Assembly (NCBI GenBank): GCA_963747715.1
Contig: CAVVGB010000007.1
Span: 1 to 64,000, forward strand
DNA: 64,000 nucleotides
Source of the DNA: CAVVGB01 sp963747715
Lineage (GTDB): Bacteria; Actinomycetota; Thermoleophilia; Gaiellales; Gaiellaceae
Direction of reading: 5' to 3'
Shown: piece by piece, positions 1 through 8,092 of the stretch
Numbering within the stretch: the first letter of the stretch is position 1
How the letters are laid out: every line of letters begins with the position of its first letter
Position numbers and translations under genes: made by a program
The notes under the pieces: model-generated
The model's input: only the letters and a program-made list of their open reading frames with translations
What the model was told of the DNA's origin: nothing
Databases searched by the model: none

Positions 1-386
1 CGGCCGTGTCGAACCGGATGCGCCTGCTCGACCTTCCCGACGACGTGCTCGCGCTCGTGGAACGGGGGGCGCTGACCGAAGGACATGCCCGGGCCGTGCT
101 CGCCGTCCCCGATCAGGACGGTCAGCGCAAGCTGGCGCGGCGCATCGTCCAGCAGGGCCTCTCGGTCCGGGCCGCGGAGCGCGCCGCCCGCTGGTCCGGG
201 GCCAAGACCAAGCCGAGAAAGCGGGCGCCGGTCGATCCCGCCCTGGCCGCGCGGGCCCGGCATGCCCTCGAGCGCCTGACGGGCGCCGCCGTCCATTTGC
301 GGGAGACCCGCCTCGAGGTCCACTTCGCCGACGAGGCCGAGCTCGAGGAGATCGTCGAGGGCCTCGAGGCCGGAGGGCGTATCTAG
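1..386 (+). CDS. parB: Chromosome-partitioning protein ParB, C-terminal part (5' cut by window edge)
   Basis: The frame is open at the left edge (first whole codon at base 3), so only the C-terminal part is present. The first residues, AVSNRMRLLDLP, are the end of the ParB helix-turn-helix. A GHARAVLA block follows, then a basic linker (about residues 65-75) and a C-terminal dimerisation domain of about 45 residues. ParB binds parS sites near the replication origin and works with ParA in chromosome segregation. A parB end here suggests, but does not prove, an origin-proximal location. A small unknown gene follows 30 bases downstream on the same strand. The family call is firm; parS or parA cannot be checked from this fragment. 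Confidence 0.88.
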   Translation, partial: AVSNRMRLLDLPDDVLALVERGALTEGHARAVLAVPDQDGQRKLARRIVQQGLSVRAAERAARWSGAKTKPRKRAPVDPALAARARHALERLTGAAVHLRETRLEVHFADEAELEEIVEGLEAGGRI

Positions 387-416
387 CTCGACCCCGGTGG
401 CGTTGTGGGGGAGACG

Positions 417-665
417 ATGGTCCTCCCGTACGCCCGAGACCTCGAGTCGCTCGAGGCGATCAACCAGGACGACGACATCCGCCAGCTCGTCCTGCGGATG
501 GCGAACCTGGCGCGGCGGGGGCACCTCGGCGACTTCATCGCAGTAGTCGATTCGGACGACGAGCTCGACCAGGAGACGAAGGACACGGTCCTCGAGCTCG
601 CGCGCGACGAGACGTTCCTGCTCGCCGCCGAGGACTACTTGCGAACCTGCCGGACATATCACTGA
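417..665 (+). CDS. Conserved-looking small protein of unknown function, downstream of parB
   Basis: I do not recognise this 82-residue protein. It is acidic, mostly helical in composition, has no membrane segment or signal peptide, and contains two Cys-free helical blocks ending in a short YLRTCRTYH tail. I chose the ATG at 417 because a GGGGGAG Shine-Dalgarno-like run lies directly upstream (407-413); an in-frame GTG at 405 would add four residues. It lies 30 bases after parB and could be co-transcribed with it. No catalytic or binding motif is visible, so no function is assigned. Confidence 0.6.
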   Translation: MVLPYARDLESLEAINQDDDIRQLVLRMANLARRGHLGDFIAVVDSDDELDQETKDTVLELARDETFLLAAEDYLRTCRTYH

Positions 666-683
666 AGCGCGCGCAACCGTCGC

Positions 684-689
684 TACAAT
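684..689 (+). promoter_or_regulatory. Candidate -10 box (TACAAT) of tRNA-Ile
   Basis: TACAAT is one mismatch from the TATAAT consensus and ends 10 bases before the mature tRNA 5' end, a spacing that fits a start just upstream of the tRNA. The expected -35 position (about 661-666) shows no good match, so the call rests on the -10 box and its position. Confidence 0.4.
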
Positions 690-699
690 CCGACGGCGC

Positions 700-773
<74 letters not shown>

Positions 774-868
774 CTTCGGCGTACCTTTGTGTCGTGTACG
801 CAAGGGTTTTGAGAGCCGAAAGCGCGGCAAGGACCGCGAGCTAGAATCAGGCGCAGGGCCGGGTCGCG

Positions 869-1357
869 ATGCAAGAGATGGTCATATACGGCGTGAGCTT
901 CGACATGGTCGGCAAGCAGCCGATCGTCTTGCTGAAGACTGCCGAGGGAAACAAGTTCCTCCCGATCTGGATCGGCCATCCGGAGGCGGCAGCGATTCTC
1001 ATGAAGCTCCAGGGTGCGAGCACGCCGCGTCCCATGACGCACGACCTCTTCACCGAGATGCTCTCGCAGCTCGAAGCGCGCGTCATCCGCATCGCCGTCA
1101 CCGAGCTTCGGGAGAACACCTTCTACGCGATGATCACCGTGTCCGTGGACGGCAGCGAGATCGAGATCGACTCGCGCCCAAGCGATGCCATCGCGTTGGC
1201 CGTGCGCGCCGAGGCACCGATCTACGCCGCGGACTCCGTCATCGAGGAGAGCGCAATCGAGTTCGAGCACGAGGACGTGAACGAGGAAGAGGTCGTCGAG
1301 GAGTTCAAGAAGTTCCTCGACGAGGTGAAACCGGAAGACTTCTCGACGGAGAGCTAG
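869..1357 (+). CDS. BFN (bifunctional nuclease, DUF151) domain protein
   Basis: This 162-residue soluble protein has the DUF151/BFN fold. The N-terminal part contains the IVLLKTAEGNKFLPIWIGHPEA block, followed by a PMTHDLF segment and the conserved RPSDAIALAVR motif near residue 110. An acidic tail (EDVNEEEVVEEF) follows, as in actinobacterial and Thermotoga members, which are about 160-190 residues. BFN proteins have been described as nucleases in plants, but the bacterial role is not settled. The ATG start is preceded by GGGTCGCG rather than a clear Shine-Dalgarno. It is convergent with chorismate mutase; their stops meet at 1354-1357, next to a perfect palindrome. Confidence 0.88.
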   Translation: MQEMVIYGVSFDMVGKQPIVLLKTAEGNKFLPIWIGHPEAAAILMKLQGASTPRPMTHDLFTEMLSQLEARVIRIAVTELRENTFYAMITVSVDGSEIEIDSRPSDAIALAVRAEAPIYAADSVIEESAIEFEHEDVNEEEVVEEFKKFLDEVKPEDFSTES

Positions 1358-1686
1358 CTGCCGTCGCCGGGCGGGGCATGCCCCGCCCCTACATCCTCGA
1401 GACTTTCCGTCACCTCGCGCTTGGTGAGGTCGAGCAACTCGCCGTAGATCTCGCGCAGGCCCTCGCCGGAGAGCGGGCCCTGATTCGCCCGCGAGAGATA
1501 GGAGATCATCCAGTCCTCACGGGCTTGGTCGACGAACTCGAAACCGCGCGACGTCTTGTACTCCTTGAGGCGCTTGACGAGCTTCAGGCGCTTGTTGATG
1601 GCGTTCACGATCGCCAGGTCGTTGTCGGAGATCTGCTCGCGCAGCTGCTTGACGACGGGGTCCTTGTCGACGTCGCTCACGGACAT
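1354..1686 (-). CDS. Chorismate mutase type II (AroQ-like helical domain)
   Basis: A 110-residue monofunctional chorismate mutase, which converts chorismate to prephenate on the way to Phe and Tyr. The all-helical AroQ pattern is visible: LREQISDNDLAIVNAINKR with the first active-site Arg, then LVKRLKEYK with the Lys/Arg pair, then DQAREDWMISYL and a third helix ending LTKREVTE. The start is taken at ATG 1686; an in-frame GTG at 1680 is an alternative. A much longer open frame continues upstream but is antisense of the CPBP gene and is not coding in character. The last residues (GAGHAPPGDGS) overlap the palindrome at 1369-1388. It is the last gene of a minus-strand cluster, 40 bases after the CPBP gene. 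Confidence 0.85.
   Translation of the reverse strand: MSVSDVDKDPVVKQLREQISDNDLAIVNAINKRLKLVKRLKEYKTSRGFEFVDQAREDWMISYLSRANQGPLSGEGLREIYGELLDLTKREVTESLEDVGAGHAPPGDGS
1369..1388. terminator. Perfect 20-bp GC palindrome between convergent genes, candidate bidirectional terminator
   Basis: GGGCGGGGCATGCCCCGCCC is a perfect palindrome 12 bases past the BFN stop. It has no T-tract. It lies inside the last codons of the convergent chorismate mutase gene, where it encodes the G-H-A-P-P-G part of the C-terminal tail. A shared terminator is the simplest reading; a protein-binding palindrome is possible. Confidence 0.4.
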
Positions 1687-1726
1687 GAGGCGCCAAGGAT
1701 AACGCCGCCCCGAAGGAGCTCTCCGC

Positions 1727-2431
1727 TCAATTCGTGAGGTCTGCGTAGACGGCGACCAGCGCGAGCGCGTTGAAGAGACCGTGGGCGACGATGCCGGGCC
1801 AGACGCTCTCGGAGCGCAGGCGAACCCAGGCAAGCGCCGCGCCGAAAGCCACGAAGATTGGAAGCGCGACGAGAATGCCGTGCCCGAGGCCGAAGGCGAG
1901 CGCGGTGCCGAGGATCGCGACGACGCTGCCGAGGAAGGTGAGCGCACGGACGCCGAGGCCGCGGAAGAAGAGCTCCTCGGCGAACGGTACGAACGTGGCG
2001 GCGACGAGACCGTTGACGAAGAACGCGCGCGCGCGCTCGGGGCGCCAGACATCCGGCGCATAGCCCTGCTCCTCGCCGGCGTGCAGGATCGGCTCGAGGA
2101 CGAAGGAGAGGCCGAGCACGAGGAAGATGAGACCGACGGCGATGGCCGTCCACTTGACGGAGAACACGGTGAGGCCGAGCTCCTTGAGCGGGTCACCGTA
2201 CGCCGTCCCGGCCCACAACGTGATTCCGACGAGGATCCCGTAGATGAAGAGCGAGCTGAGCGCGAGCCCGTAGTCGTAGAAGAGGTCGGGGTTCGACTCC
2301 CCGGAGGACTGTCCCGCGAACCCGAGCACGACGAGGATCGTCGCGAGCGTGAGCCAGGCGATGAGCCCCTTGCGACTACGCCCGCTCGAGCGCCTGCTCG
2401 AAGTCGGCGACGATGTCGTCTGCATCCTCAC
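1727..2431 (-). CDS. CPBP-family intramembrane metalloprotease
   Basis: A 234-residue membrane protein with about six to eight hydrophobic segments. It has the three CPBP/Abi motifs: EELFFRG (Glu-Glu and Arg) around residue 152, FGLGHG with a His about 35 residues later, and HGLFNALAL with His and Asn near the C terminus. These residues form the membrane-embedded metal site in the Rce1/CPBP family. The GTG at 2431 (or ATG at 2425) is the first usable start, so the first 50-odd bases overlap the end of the upstream PLP-enzyme gene. No better start exists before the first membrane segment. The substrate is unknown. Confidence 0.82.
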   Translation of the reverse strand: MRMQTTSSPTSSRRSSGRSRKGLIAWLTLATILVVLGFAGQSSGESNPDLFYDYGLALSSLFIYGILVGITLWAGTAYGDPLKELGLTVFSVKWTAIAVGLIFLVLGLSFVLEPILHAGEEQGYAPDVWRPERARAFFVNGLVAATFVPFAEELFFRGLGVRALTFLGSVVAILGTALAFGLGHGILVALPIFVAFGAALAWVRLRSESVWPGIVAHGLFNALALVAVYADLTN

Positions 2432-3542
2432 ACCCTACGGAGACGCGAAGCAGGCCAGGCGAGATGCCCGCGGCCGCGAGCTGCTCGGCATCGAACTGGC
2501 GATGGCTCGTCGATGCGGGGTGGAGGAGGACCGTGTCGACACCGCCCAGGCTCGAGGCGCGCAGGCACAGTTCGAGGGCGTCGAAGAATCGCTCCGCGGC
2601 TTCGCGCCCGCCGGCAACTTCGACCGCGAGCACCGCTCCGGAGCCGGCCAGCTGTCTGAGCGCGAGCTCGTGCTGGGGGTAGCTCTCGAGCCCGGCGTAC
2701 ATCACCCTGGTCACCTTCGGGTGCCCCTCGAGGAAGCGTGCAAGCGCGAGCGCGTTCGCGCTCGCGCGCTCGACGCGCATCGTGAGCGTCTTGATTCCGC
2801 GCCTGAGGAGAAAGGCCGGAAACGCGTCGAGGACGGCGCCGGTGTCGACGAGGTGCAGCCGCGCCTTCTCCACCCGCTCGCGACTGCCGGCGATCACTCC
2901 CGCCGTCACGTCGTGGTGGCCGTTCAGGAACTTCGTGGCCGACTCGCAGACGAGGTCGGCGCCGAGCTCGAGCGGACGGCACAACGCGGGTGAGGCGAAC
3001 GTGTTGTCGACGATCAGAATGCCGTCGCCCTTGCCCTCGGCGATCGCGGCCAGATCGGCGAGAGGGAAGCCGGGATTCGCCATCGTCTCGACGTACCGGA
3101 CCTTGGCGGGAACGCTCCACGCGTCGAGATCGGTCACGTCGGCGTACGTCACCTCGACGCCGAGCCTGCGGACGAGCGTCTCGATCAGTCCGTACGTGTT
3201 GCCGTAGAGCTGGCTGGCCGCGAGCAGCGTGTCGCCACGTTCGAGCGACGTGACGAGTGCCGCAGTGATGGCAGCCATGCCGGATGAGAACGCCTGCGCG
3301 GCTTCGGCTCCTTCGAGATCGGCGACGACCACGTTCAGGTCCTCGACAGTCGGGTTGCGGATGCGGGAGTAGAGAAAGCCGTACTCCTTCTCGCTCATGA
3401 CGCGATCGGTCTCAGCCGCGTCGGCGAGGACGAAGGTGGTCGCGGGGACGATCGGTGCGACGATCGGGTCGCCGGGCACGTCCGCGGGCGGCGGGCGCCC
3501 GTGGATGGAGCGTGTGGAGATGCCTCGCTTGCGCGCGCTCAC
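2376..3542 (-). CDS. metB: PLP-dependent cystathionine gamma-synthase/lyase family enzyme
   Basis: At 388 residues this is the normal length for the Cys/Met-metabolism PLP family. Visible motifs are TRSIHGR at the N terminus, YSRIRNPTV, FSSGMAAI, the aspartate segment LIVDNTFASP, the PLP lysine in ESATKFLNGHHD, and SLGGVDTVLLHPASTSH near the C terminus. Family members catalyse gamma-replacement or gamma/beta-elimination: cystathionine gamma-synthase, gamma-lyase, or O-acetylhomoserine sulfhydrylase. The exact reaction cannot be fixed from sequence alone. The GTG start at 3542 overlaps the stop of the upstream HAD gene (GTGA), so the two are translationally coupled. The stop overlaps the start of the CPBP gene. 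Confidence 0.88.
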   Translation of the reverse strand: MSARKRGISTRSIHGRPPPADVPGDPIVAPIVPATTFVLADAAETDRVMSEKEYGFLYSRIRNPTVEDLNVVVADLEGAEAAQAFSSGMAAITAALVTSLERGDTLLAASQLYGNTYGLIETLVRRLGVEVTYADVTDLDAWSVPAKVRYVETMANPGFPLADLAAIAEGKGDGILIVDNTFASPALCRPLELGADLVCESATKFLNGHHDVTAGVIAGSRERVEKARLHLVDTGAVLDAFPAFLLRRGIKTLTMRVERASANALALARFLEGHPKVTRVMYAGLESYPQHELALRQLAGSGAVLAVEVAGGREAAERFFDALELCLRASSLGGVDTVLLHPASTSHRQFDAEQLAAAGISPGLLRVSVGCEDADDIVADFEQALERA

Positions 3543-4177
3543 AGTCCCAACCTGGTGGGCAGCGTAACCAGCGGCACGGGCTCGAAAGCGAGGCCGGCCG
3601 CACGGGCGCCGTCGCGGTCGGCATCGGAGTCGCCCACGTGCAGCGCGCGCTCGGGCCCGACACCGACCCGGCTCAAGGCGAGCTCGAACGGACGCGGATC
3701 CGGTTTTGGAGCGCCTGCTTCGGCCGAGCTGACCACCGCCGCGAAGAAATGCGAAAGGCCGACTCTGCGCAGGTAGTCGGCGAGCGACACGTCCCAGTTG
3801 CCGACGCATACAAGTACGAGCCCGGCCGCGCGAAGACGTCCGAGCGCGTCCTCCGCGCCCGGGAGGAGGTGGAACTCGAGCGCGTCGACGAACGCCGGAG
3901 CGAACTCGGACGGATCGAGGCTCGCACCGGCTTCGGCGAGGAAGACCCCGGCGCACTGACGACGCAGCCGGCCGAGGCTCTCGGCATCGCGTCCCTCGTG
4001 CGCGCGCGGAAGGTAGTGGGCGACCTCGGCAGCGAAAGCTCGAGCGACCTCCTCGCGGCTGCGTTCGACGCCACGCTCGGCGAGCGCCTGGCCCAGCCGG
4101 TCGTACGGCTCGCCCAGCTCGACGACGGTTCCGAAAGCATCGACAGTGACCGCGTCGAGCTGCTCAGCGGAAGGCAT
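3539..4177 (-). CDS. HAD-superfamily hydrolase (phosphatase-like)
   Basis: A 212-residue protein with all four haloacid-dehalogenase motifs. Motif I is VTVDAFGTVV (first Asp, with DAFGT in place of DxDGT), motif II is VCVGNWDVS, motif III is the Lys of GAPKPDPRPF, and motif IV is HVGDSDADRDGARAAG. The helical cap lies between residues 20 and 90. The family includes phosphoglycolate-phosphatase-like and dehalogenase-like enzymes; the substrate cannot be named. The start ATG 4177 lies inside the end of the upstream binding-lipoprotein gene (14-base overlap), and its stop overlaps the PLP-enzyme start, so it is part of a tight operon. It lacks the features of trehalose-phosphate phosphatase. Confidence 0.85.
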   Translation of the reverse strand: MPSAEQLDAVTVDAFGTVVELGEPYDRLGQALAERGVERSREEVARAFAAEVAHYLPRAHEGRDAESLGRLRRQCAGVFLAEAGASLDPSEFAPAFVDALEFHLLPGAEDALGRLRAAGLVLVCVGNWDVSLADYLRRVGLSHFFAAVVSSAEAGAPKPDPRPFELALSRVGVGPERALHVGDSDADRDGARAAGLAFEPVPLVTLPTRLGL

Positions 4178-5048
4178 TCGGGTGCAGCGCGCGGGCCACG
4201 GCTTCGAGCGCCTGCGGCACGTTGGGGCCTGCGGGGAGCACGAGAGCGGGGTCAAGGGTCGCGAGCCGCAAGCGCCCCGCGTCCGGGCAAGCGGCGAACT
4301 CCTCTCTCGGCGTTCGCTGCCTCCTGTCGGCCAGGACCAGGACGACCCGCGTGCCGAGGCGAGGGACGTCGCACGCCTCGAACGGCTCCGGCCCGGGGTT
4401 GGCTCCGGCGACGTTGCGGCCGCGCGCGCGACGCACCAGGTCGCCGGCCAGCGAGCGATCCCCGACCGTGATGAGGAAGCCCGTGTCGACGAAGGCGGGA
4501 ACGAGCGGCTGATCAGCGACACGCCGCTCGATCTCGGCAGAGCCGCGGCGGATGTCGGCGACGAGCTTGCGCGCTTGCGGTGCTGCGCCGAGCACGAAGC
4601 CGAGCTCGAGCGCCGCGCGCTCGACGTCCTCGACCGAGCCGGCCGGCTGAACGTAGGTGATTGCGTCGCTCTCGCGCGCGGCACGAGTGAGGTCGAGCGG
4701 ATCCGTGCTCGGCGTTCCGACGACGAGGTCCGGCTCGAGCCGCACGACCGTGTCGACGTTGACCCGGCCGATGTCGCTGACGACCTCGGTTGCGTCGACG
4801 TCGACACCGGCGGGAACCCCGACGAGCCGTCGGCCGGCGCCGAGGGCGGCGATCAGCTCGGCGGAGCCCGGATCGAGGGCGACGATCCGCTCGGGAGCTC
4901 GCTCTGCGACGGTCGGCTGGTCGCCTGCCCCACGGACGGTGACCGGGTAGGTCTGCGGCAGCTCACCCGTGGGCTCGCTCCGCTCCCCGCAGCCGCTTCC
5001 CACCACGGCGAGAACGAGCAACGCTGCAGCGAGGAGGCGGTGTCTCAC
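4164..5048 (-). CDS. ABC-type substrate-binding lipoprotein, BtuF/FepB-like (cobalamin or iron-chelate family)
   Basis: A 294-residue exported lipoprotein. The signal peptide MRHRLLAAALLVLAVVGSGC ends in a lipobox with the lipid-modified Cys at residue 20. The periplasmic-binding-protein fold of the BtuF/FhuD type is indicated by RIVALDPGSAELIAALGAG, by SDIGRVNVDTVVRLEPDLVVG, and by a long connecting helix near residues 145-175. No permease or ATPase gene is adjacent, so the transported ligand is uncertain; cobalamin and ferric chelates are the common options. It is the first gene of the minus-strand cluster that continues into the HAD and PLP genes. The 62-base divergent gap to mscS leaves no room for a cobalamin riboswitch. 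Confidence 0.8.
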   Translation of the reverse strand: MRHRLLAAALLVLAVVGSGCGERSEPTGELPQTYPVTVRGAGDQPTVAERAPERIVALDPGSAELIAALGAGRRLVGVPAGVDVDATEVVSDIGRVNVDTVVRLEPDLVVGTPSTDPLDLTRAARESDAITYVQPAGSVEDVERAALELGFVLGAAPQARKLVADIRRGSAEIERRVADQPLVPAFVDTGFLITVGDRSLAGDLVRRARGRNVAGANPGPEPFEACDVPRLGTRVVLVLADRRQRTPREEFAACPDAGRLRLATLDPALVLPAGPNVPQALEAVARALHPNAFR

Positions 5049-5110
5049 GGGGAGAGCACTATTCCAGCAACCTTGAAGGTCTTCACCCGGAAGGAGGCGA
5101 AAACGGCCTG

Positions 5111-5866
5111 ATGGAGTCGGAGTGGGTCGAGCGCGTGATCGTCGCGACCATCGTCGTGCTCGTCGCGATCGGCGTCGCCCGGCTCGTGGACCGGGCGCTT
5201 GTCCGGCGGCTCGAGCTTCGGCCCGAGACCCTCACGCGCTATCGCGTTCTCCGGCGAAGCGCGATGGCCACGATCATCGCGGTCGGGGTTCTCTCCGCTC
5301 TCCTCGTCATTCCGCAGTTCCGCGCCGTGACGGGCGCCATCCTGGCCTCGTCGGCCGTGATCGCCCTCGTGGTCGGCTTCGCGGCGCAGGCGACGCTCTC
5401 GAACTTCATCGCCAGCATCCTCGTCGCCTTCACCCAGCCGGTCCGCCTCGGTGACTGGATCGAGGTCTCCGGTGCTGCCGGCACGGTCGAGGAGATCGGC
5501 CTCACCTACACGCTCCTGCGGGCCCCGGACGGCTCCCGCTTCTTCGTGCCGAACGTCAAGCTGGCCTCCGATACCATCAGAAACACGACCCTTTCGAGCG
5601 CCGAGCACCTGGCTCAGGTCGACGTCGCGGTACCCGTCCAGGCCGACCTCGACAGGGTCCGCGAGCTCGTCTCCGAGGAGGCCCGCGCCGCCCAGGCAGC
5701 CATGACCGACAGAGAACCCACCGCCAGCGTGAGCAGGCTCGAGACCGGGCACGCAGTCGTGACCGTCGAGGCCTGGGCCGCGTCCGCGACCGAAGCCGCC
5801 CGCGTTGCCGAAGACATCCGAATGGCCGTGCACCGCCGCCTTCGCGAGGAGGGCGTGTACGCATGA
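5111..5866 (+). CDS. mscS: Small-conductance mechanosensitive channel, MscS family
   Basis: A 251-residue channel, close to the size of E. coli MscS. There are three membrane segments (about residues 6-24, 48-68 and 73-95). The third is the pore helix, followed by the signature GFAAQATLSNFIASILVAF and PVRLGDWIEV. The cytoplasmic beta domain (GTVEEIGLTYTLLRAPDG, VPNVKL) comes next. MscS channels open under membrane tension and release solutes on osmotic down-shock. That fits a genome that also makes trehalose (genes at 17.7-20.5 kb). An AAGGAGG run lies 13 bases before the ATG, rather far. The stop overlaps the start of the PBP gene (ATGA). Confidence 0.9.
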   Translation: MESEWVERVIVATIVVLVAIGVARLVDRALVRRLELRPETLTRYRVLRRSAMATIIAVGVLSALLVIPQFRAVTGAILASSAVIALVVGFAAQATLSNFIASILVAFTQPVRLGDWIEVSGAAGTVEEIGLTYTLLRAPDGSRFFVPNVKLASDTIRNTTLSSAEHLAQVDVAVPVQADLDRVRELVSEEARAAQAAMTDREPTASVSRLETGHAVVTVEAWAASATEAARVAEDIRMAVHRRLREEGVYA

Positions 5867-8092
5867 CGCGACGCCCGCGCAACGGCAACGGCAACGGAAA
5901 CGGCCGCAACGGCAACGGGCAAAAGATGCTGGCCCAGCGCCGCCGCCGCCGGCACCGCCGCCAGCGCGAGCGCAGCGCAGCGCGGCGCCTCGTGCTGGTC
6001 GGCGTGCTCGCGGTGGTCCTCGGCGGGCTCGCCGCTCTCGCGGCCGCCGCGCTCACGGCTGCCTCTGCGTTCCGGTCGAGCTGCGACCTCAGCTCGCTGA
6101 AGCCCGTCGCGATCGGCCAGAACTCGTTCGTCTACGCCGCCGACGGGTCGCTCCTCGGCGCGATTCCGGCCGAGCGCAACCGGCAACCGGTGACCCTCAC
6201 GCAGATGTCGCCGTGGGTGTCGAAGGCCACGATTGCGATCGAGGACCGGCGCTTCTACGAGCATGGTGGCCTCGACTACGAGGCGATCATCCGTGCGGCC
6301 GTCAAGAACCTGGAAGAGGGCGAGATCGTCCAGGGCGGCTCGACGATCACGCAGCAGCTCGTTCGCAACCTCTACATCGGCCGGGAGAAGTCCCTGGAGC
6401 GCAAGGCGAAGGAAGCGTGTCTCGCGCTCAAGGTCGAGGACGAGCACGACAAGGAATGGATCCTCGAGACCTACCTGAACCAGGTGTACTTCGGAAACCA
6501 CGCGTACGGCGTCGAGGCTGCGGCGCAGACCTACTTCTCCAAGACGGCATCGGACCTCGACATCGTGGAGGCGGCGCTGCTCGCTGGTCTCCCGCAGGCG
6601 CCCTCGGCGTGGGATCCCTTCAAACGGCCGGAGGAAGCGGCGCGCCGGCGCAACGACGTGCTCAAGGCGATGTACAGCGCCGGCTACATCAACGCCGCGG
6701 ACTTCGAGGCCTCCGTCGCGGCGCCGCTCAAGCTGAACGCCGGCCAGCTCTACACGAAGATTCGCGAGCCGTACTTCTTCAGCTTCGTGCGCGAACAGCT
6801 GATCGCGAAGTACGGCGCCAACACGGTTCGCGGCGGCGGGCTCAAGGTCTACACGACCATCGTCCCGCGCCTGCAGCGGTTGGCCGTCAACGCGATGAAG
6901 GACACCCTCAATCTCAAGTCGGACCCGGCGTCGGCGCTCGTCTCCATCAACCCGAAGAACGGCGCCATACGCGCGATGACGGCCGTGATTCCCGGCAAGA
7001 AGAACCTCCAGTTCAACATCGCCGCGCAGGGGCGCCGGCAGGCGGGCTCCGCCTTCAAGACCTTCGCCCTCACCGAGGCGATCAGGCAGGGGATCAACCC
7101 GAACTCGACGATGTACTTGTCCGCACCCTTCCGCTGGCAGCCGGACCCGAGCTGTAGCGAGGCGGTCGATCCCAACTGCGTCTGGGACGTCGCGACGTAC
7201 AGCCACAGCTACTCGGGCCCGATGCCGATCGCACGGGCGACCCTGCGCTCCGACAACACCGTGTACGCGCGGCTGACCCTCGACATCGGGCCCGAGAACG
7301 TCGCCAAGACGGCGCGCGCGATGGGGATCCGCACGAAGCTCGAGCCGGTTGCCTCGATCGGACTCGGCTCCAACTCCGTGTCCGTGCTCGAGATGGCGTC
7401 GGCCTACGCGACGCTCGCGGCGGGCGGCGTGTACACGCAGCCGAGAGCGATCAGGAAGGTCGTGCTGCCCGACGGCAAGGTGGACGCGGGCGCGGGCTGG
7501 AACGACGTCAAGCAGAAGAAGGTGTTCTCGGACGGCGTTGCGTACGAGGTCATCAAGATCCTCAAGGCGAACATTGTCGGTGGCACCGGTACGGGGGCAA
7601 ATCCGGGCTACCCGGCCGGCGGGAAGACCGGCACGACCGACGACTTCGGCGACGCCTGGTTCGCTGGCATCACGACCAAGGCTTCGACGGTTGTCTGGGT
7701 CGGCTACCAGAACGCGAAGATCCCGATGACCGCCGTCCACGGGATCCGCGTCGCCGGCGGGACCTTCCCGGCGACGATTTGGGGCATCTTCATGCGGGCG
7801 GCGTACGCAGGCAACCCGCCGCCCGACTGGGGCCTGCCGAGTCAGCCTGCCGTGTGGGAGTCGTTCAACGGCCAGTACCAGTACAAGGGCGCACCTCCCA
7901 GCCAGGGTGGCGGCGACAAGAACGACAAGCCGACCAGCACGGGTGCGTCCCCCGCCTCCGCCCCCGCCCCCGTCGCCTTCCGACTCCGACGGCGACGGCG
8001 TTCCGGATGGTCCCGACAACTGTCCGGCGGTGCCGAACCCGGATCAGGCTGACAGCGACGCCGACGGCGTCGGCGACGCCTGCGACGCGTAA
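5863..8092 (+). CDS. Class A penicillin-binding protein (PBP1A-like) with C-terminal thrombospondin type-3-like Ca-binding tail; frameshift near 7950
   Basis: A bifunctional peptidoglycan glycosyltransferase/transpeptidase. It has a short N-terminal Asn/Gly-rich and basic cytoplasmic tail and a membrane anchor (about residues 44-68). The GT51 domain has [30 protein letters not shown] and [16 protein letters not shown]. The transpeptidase has SAFK (catalytic Ser), SDN and KTGTT. After residue about 690 the main frame runs into a Pro/Ala then Arg-rich shadow and stops at 8052. The +1 frame instead reads a Pro-rich linker and then [15 protein letters not shown] plus [13 protein letters not shown], ending at 8092. 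I infer a single-base insertion in the C-rich stretch at about 7945-7975, making one gene of about 742 residues. Confidence 0.88.

Noticed and set aside
3539..4177. HAD hydrolase as the missing trehalose-6-phosphate phosphatase
   Set aside because: It has a DAFGT motif and a small helical cap of another HAD class and is 13 kb from otsA in an unrelated operon.
5049..5110. Cobalamin riboswitch before the BtuF-like lipoprotein
   Set aside because: The 62-base gap is too short for a cobalamin riboswitch, which needs about 200 bases.
5614..8019. 801-codon minus-strand open frame opposite mscS and the PBP gene
   Set aside because: Charged low-complexity shadow; both plus-strand genes have full catalytic or pore motifs.
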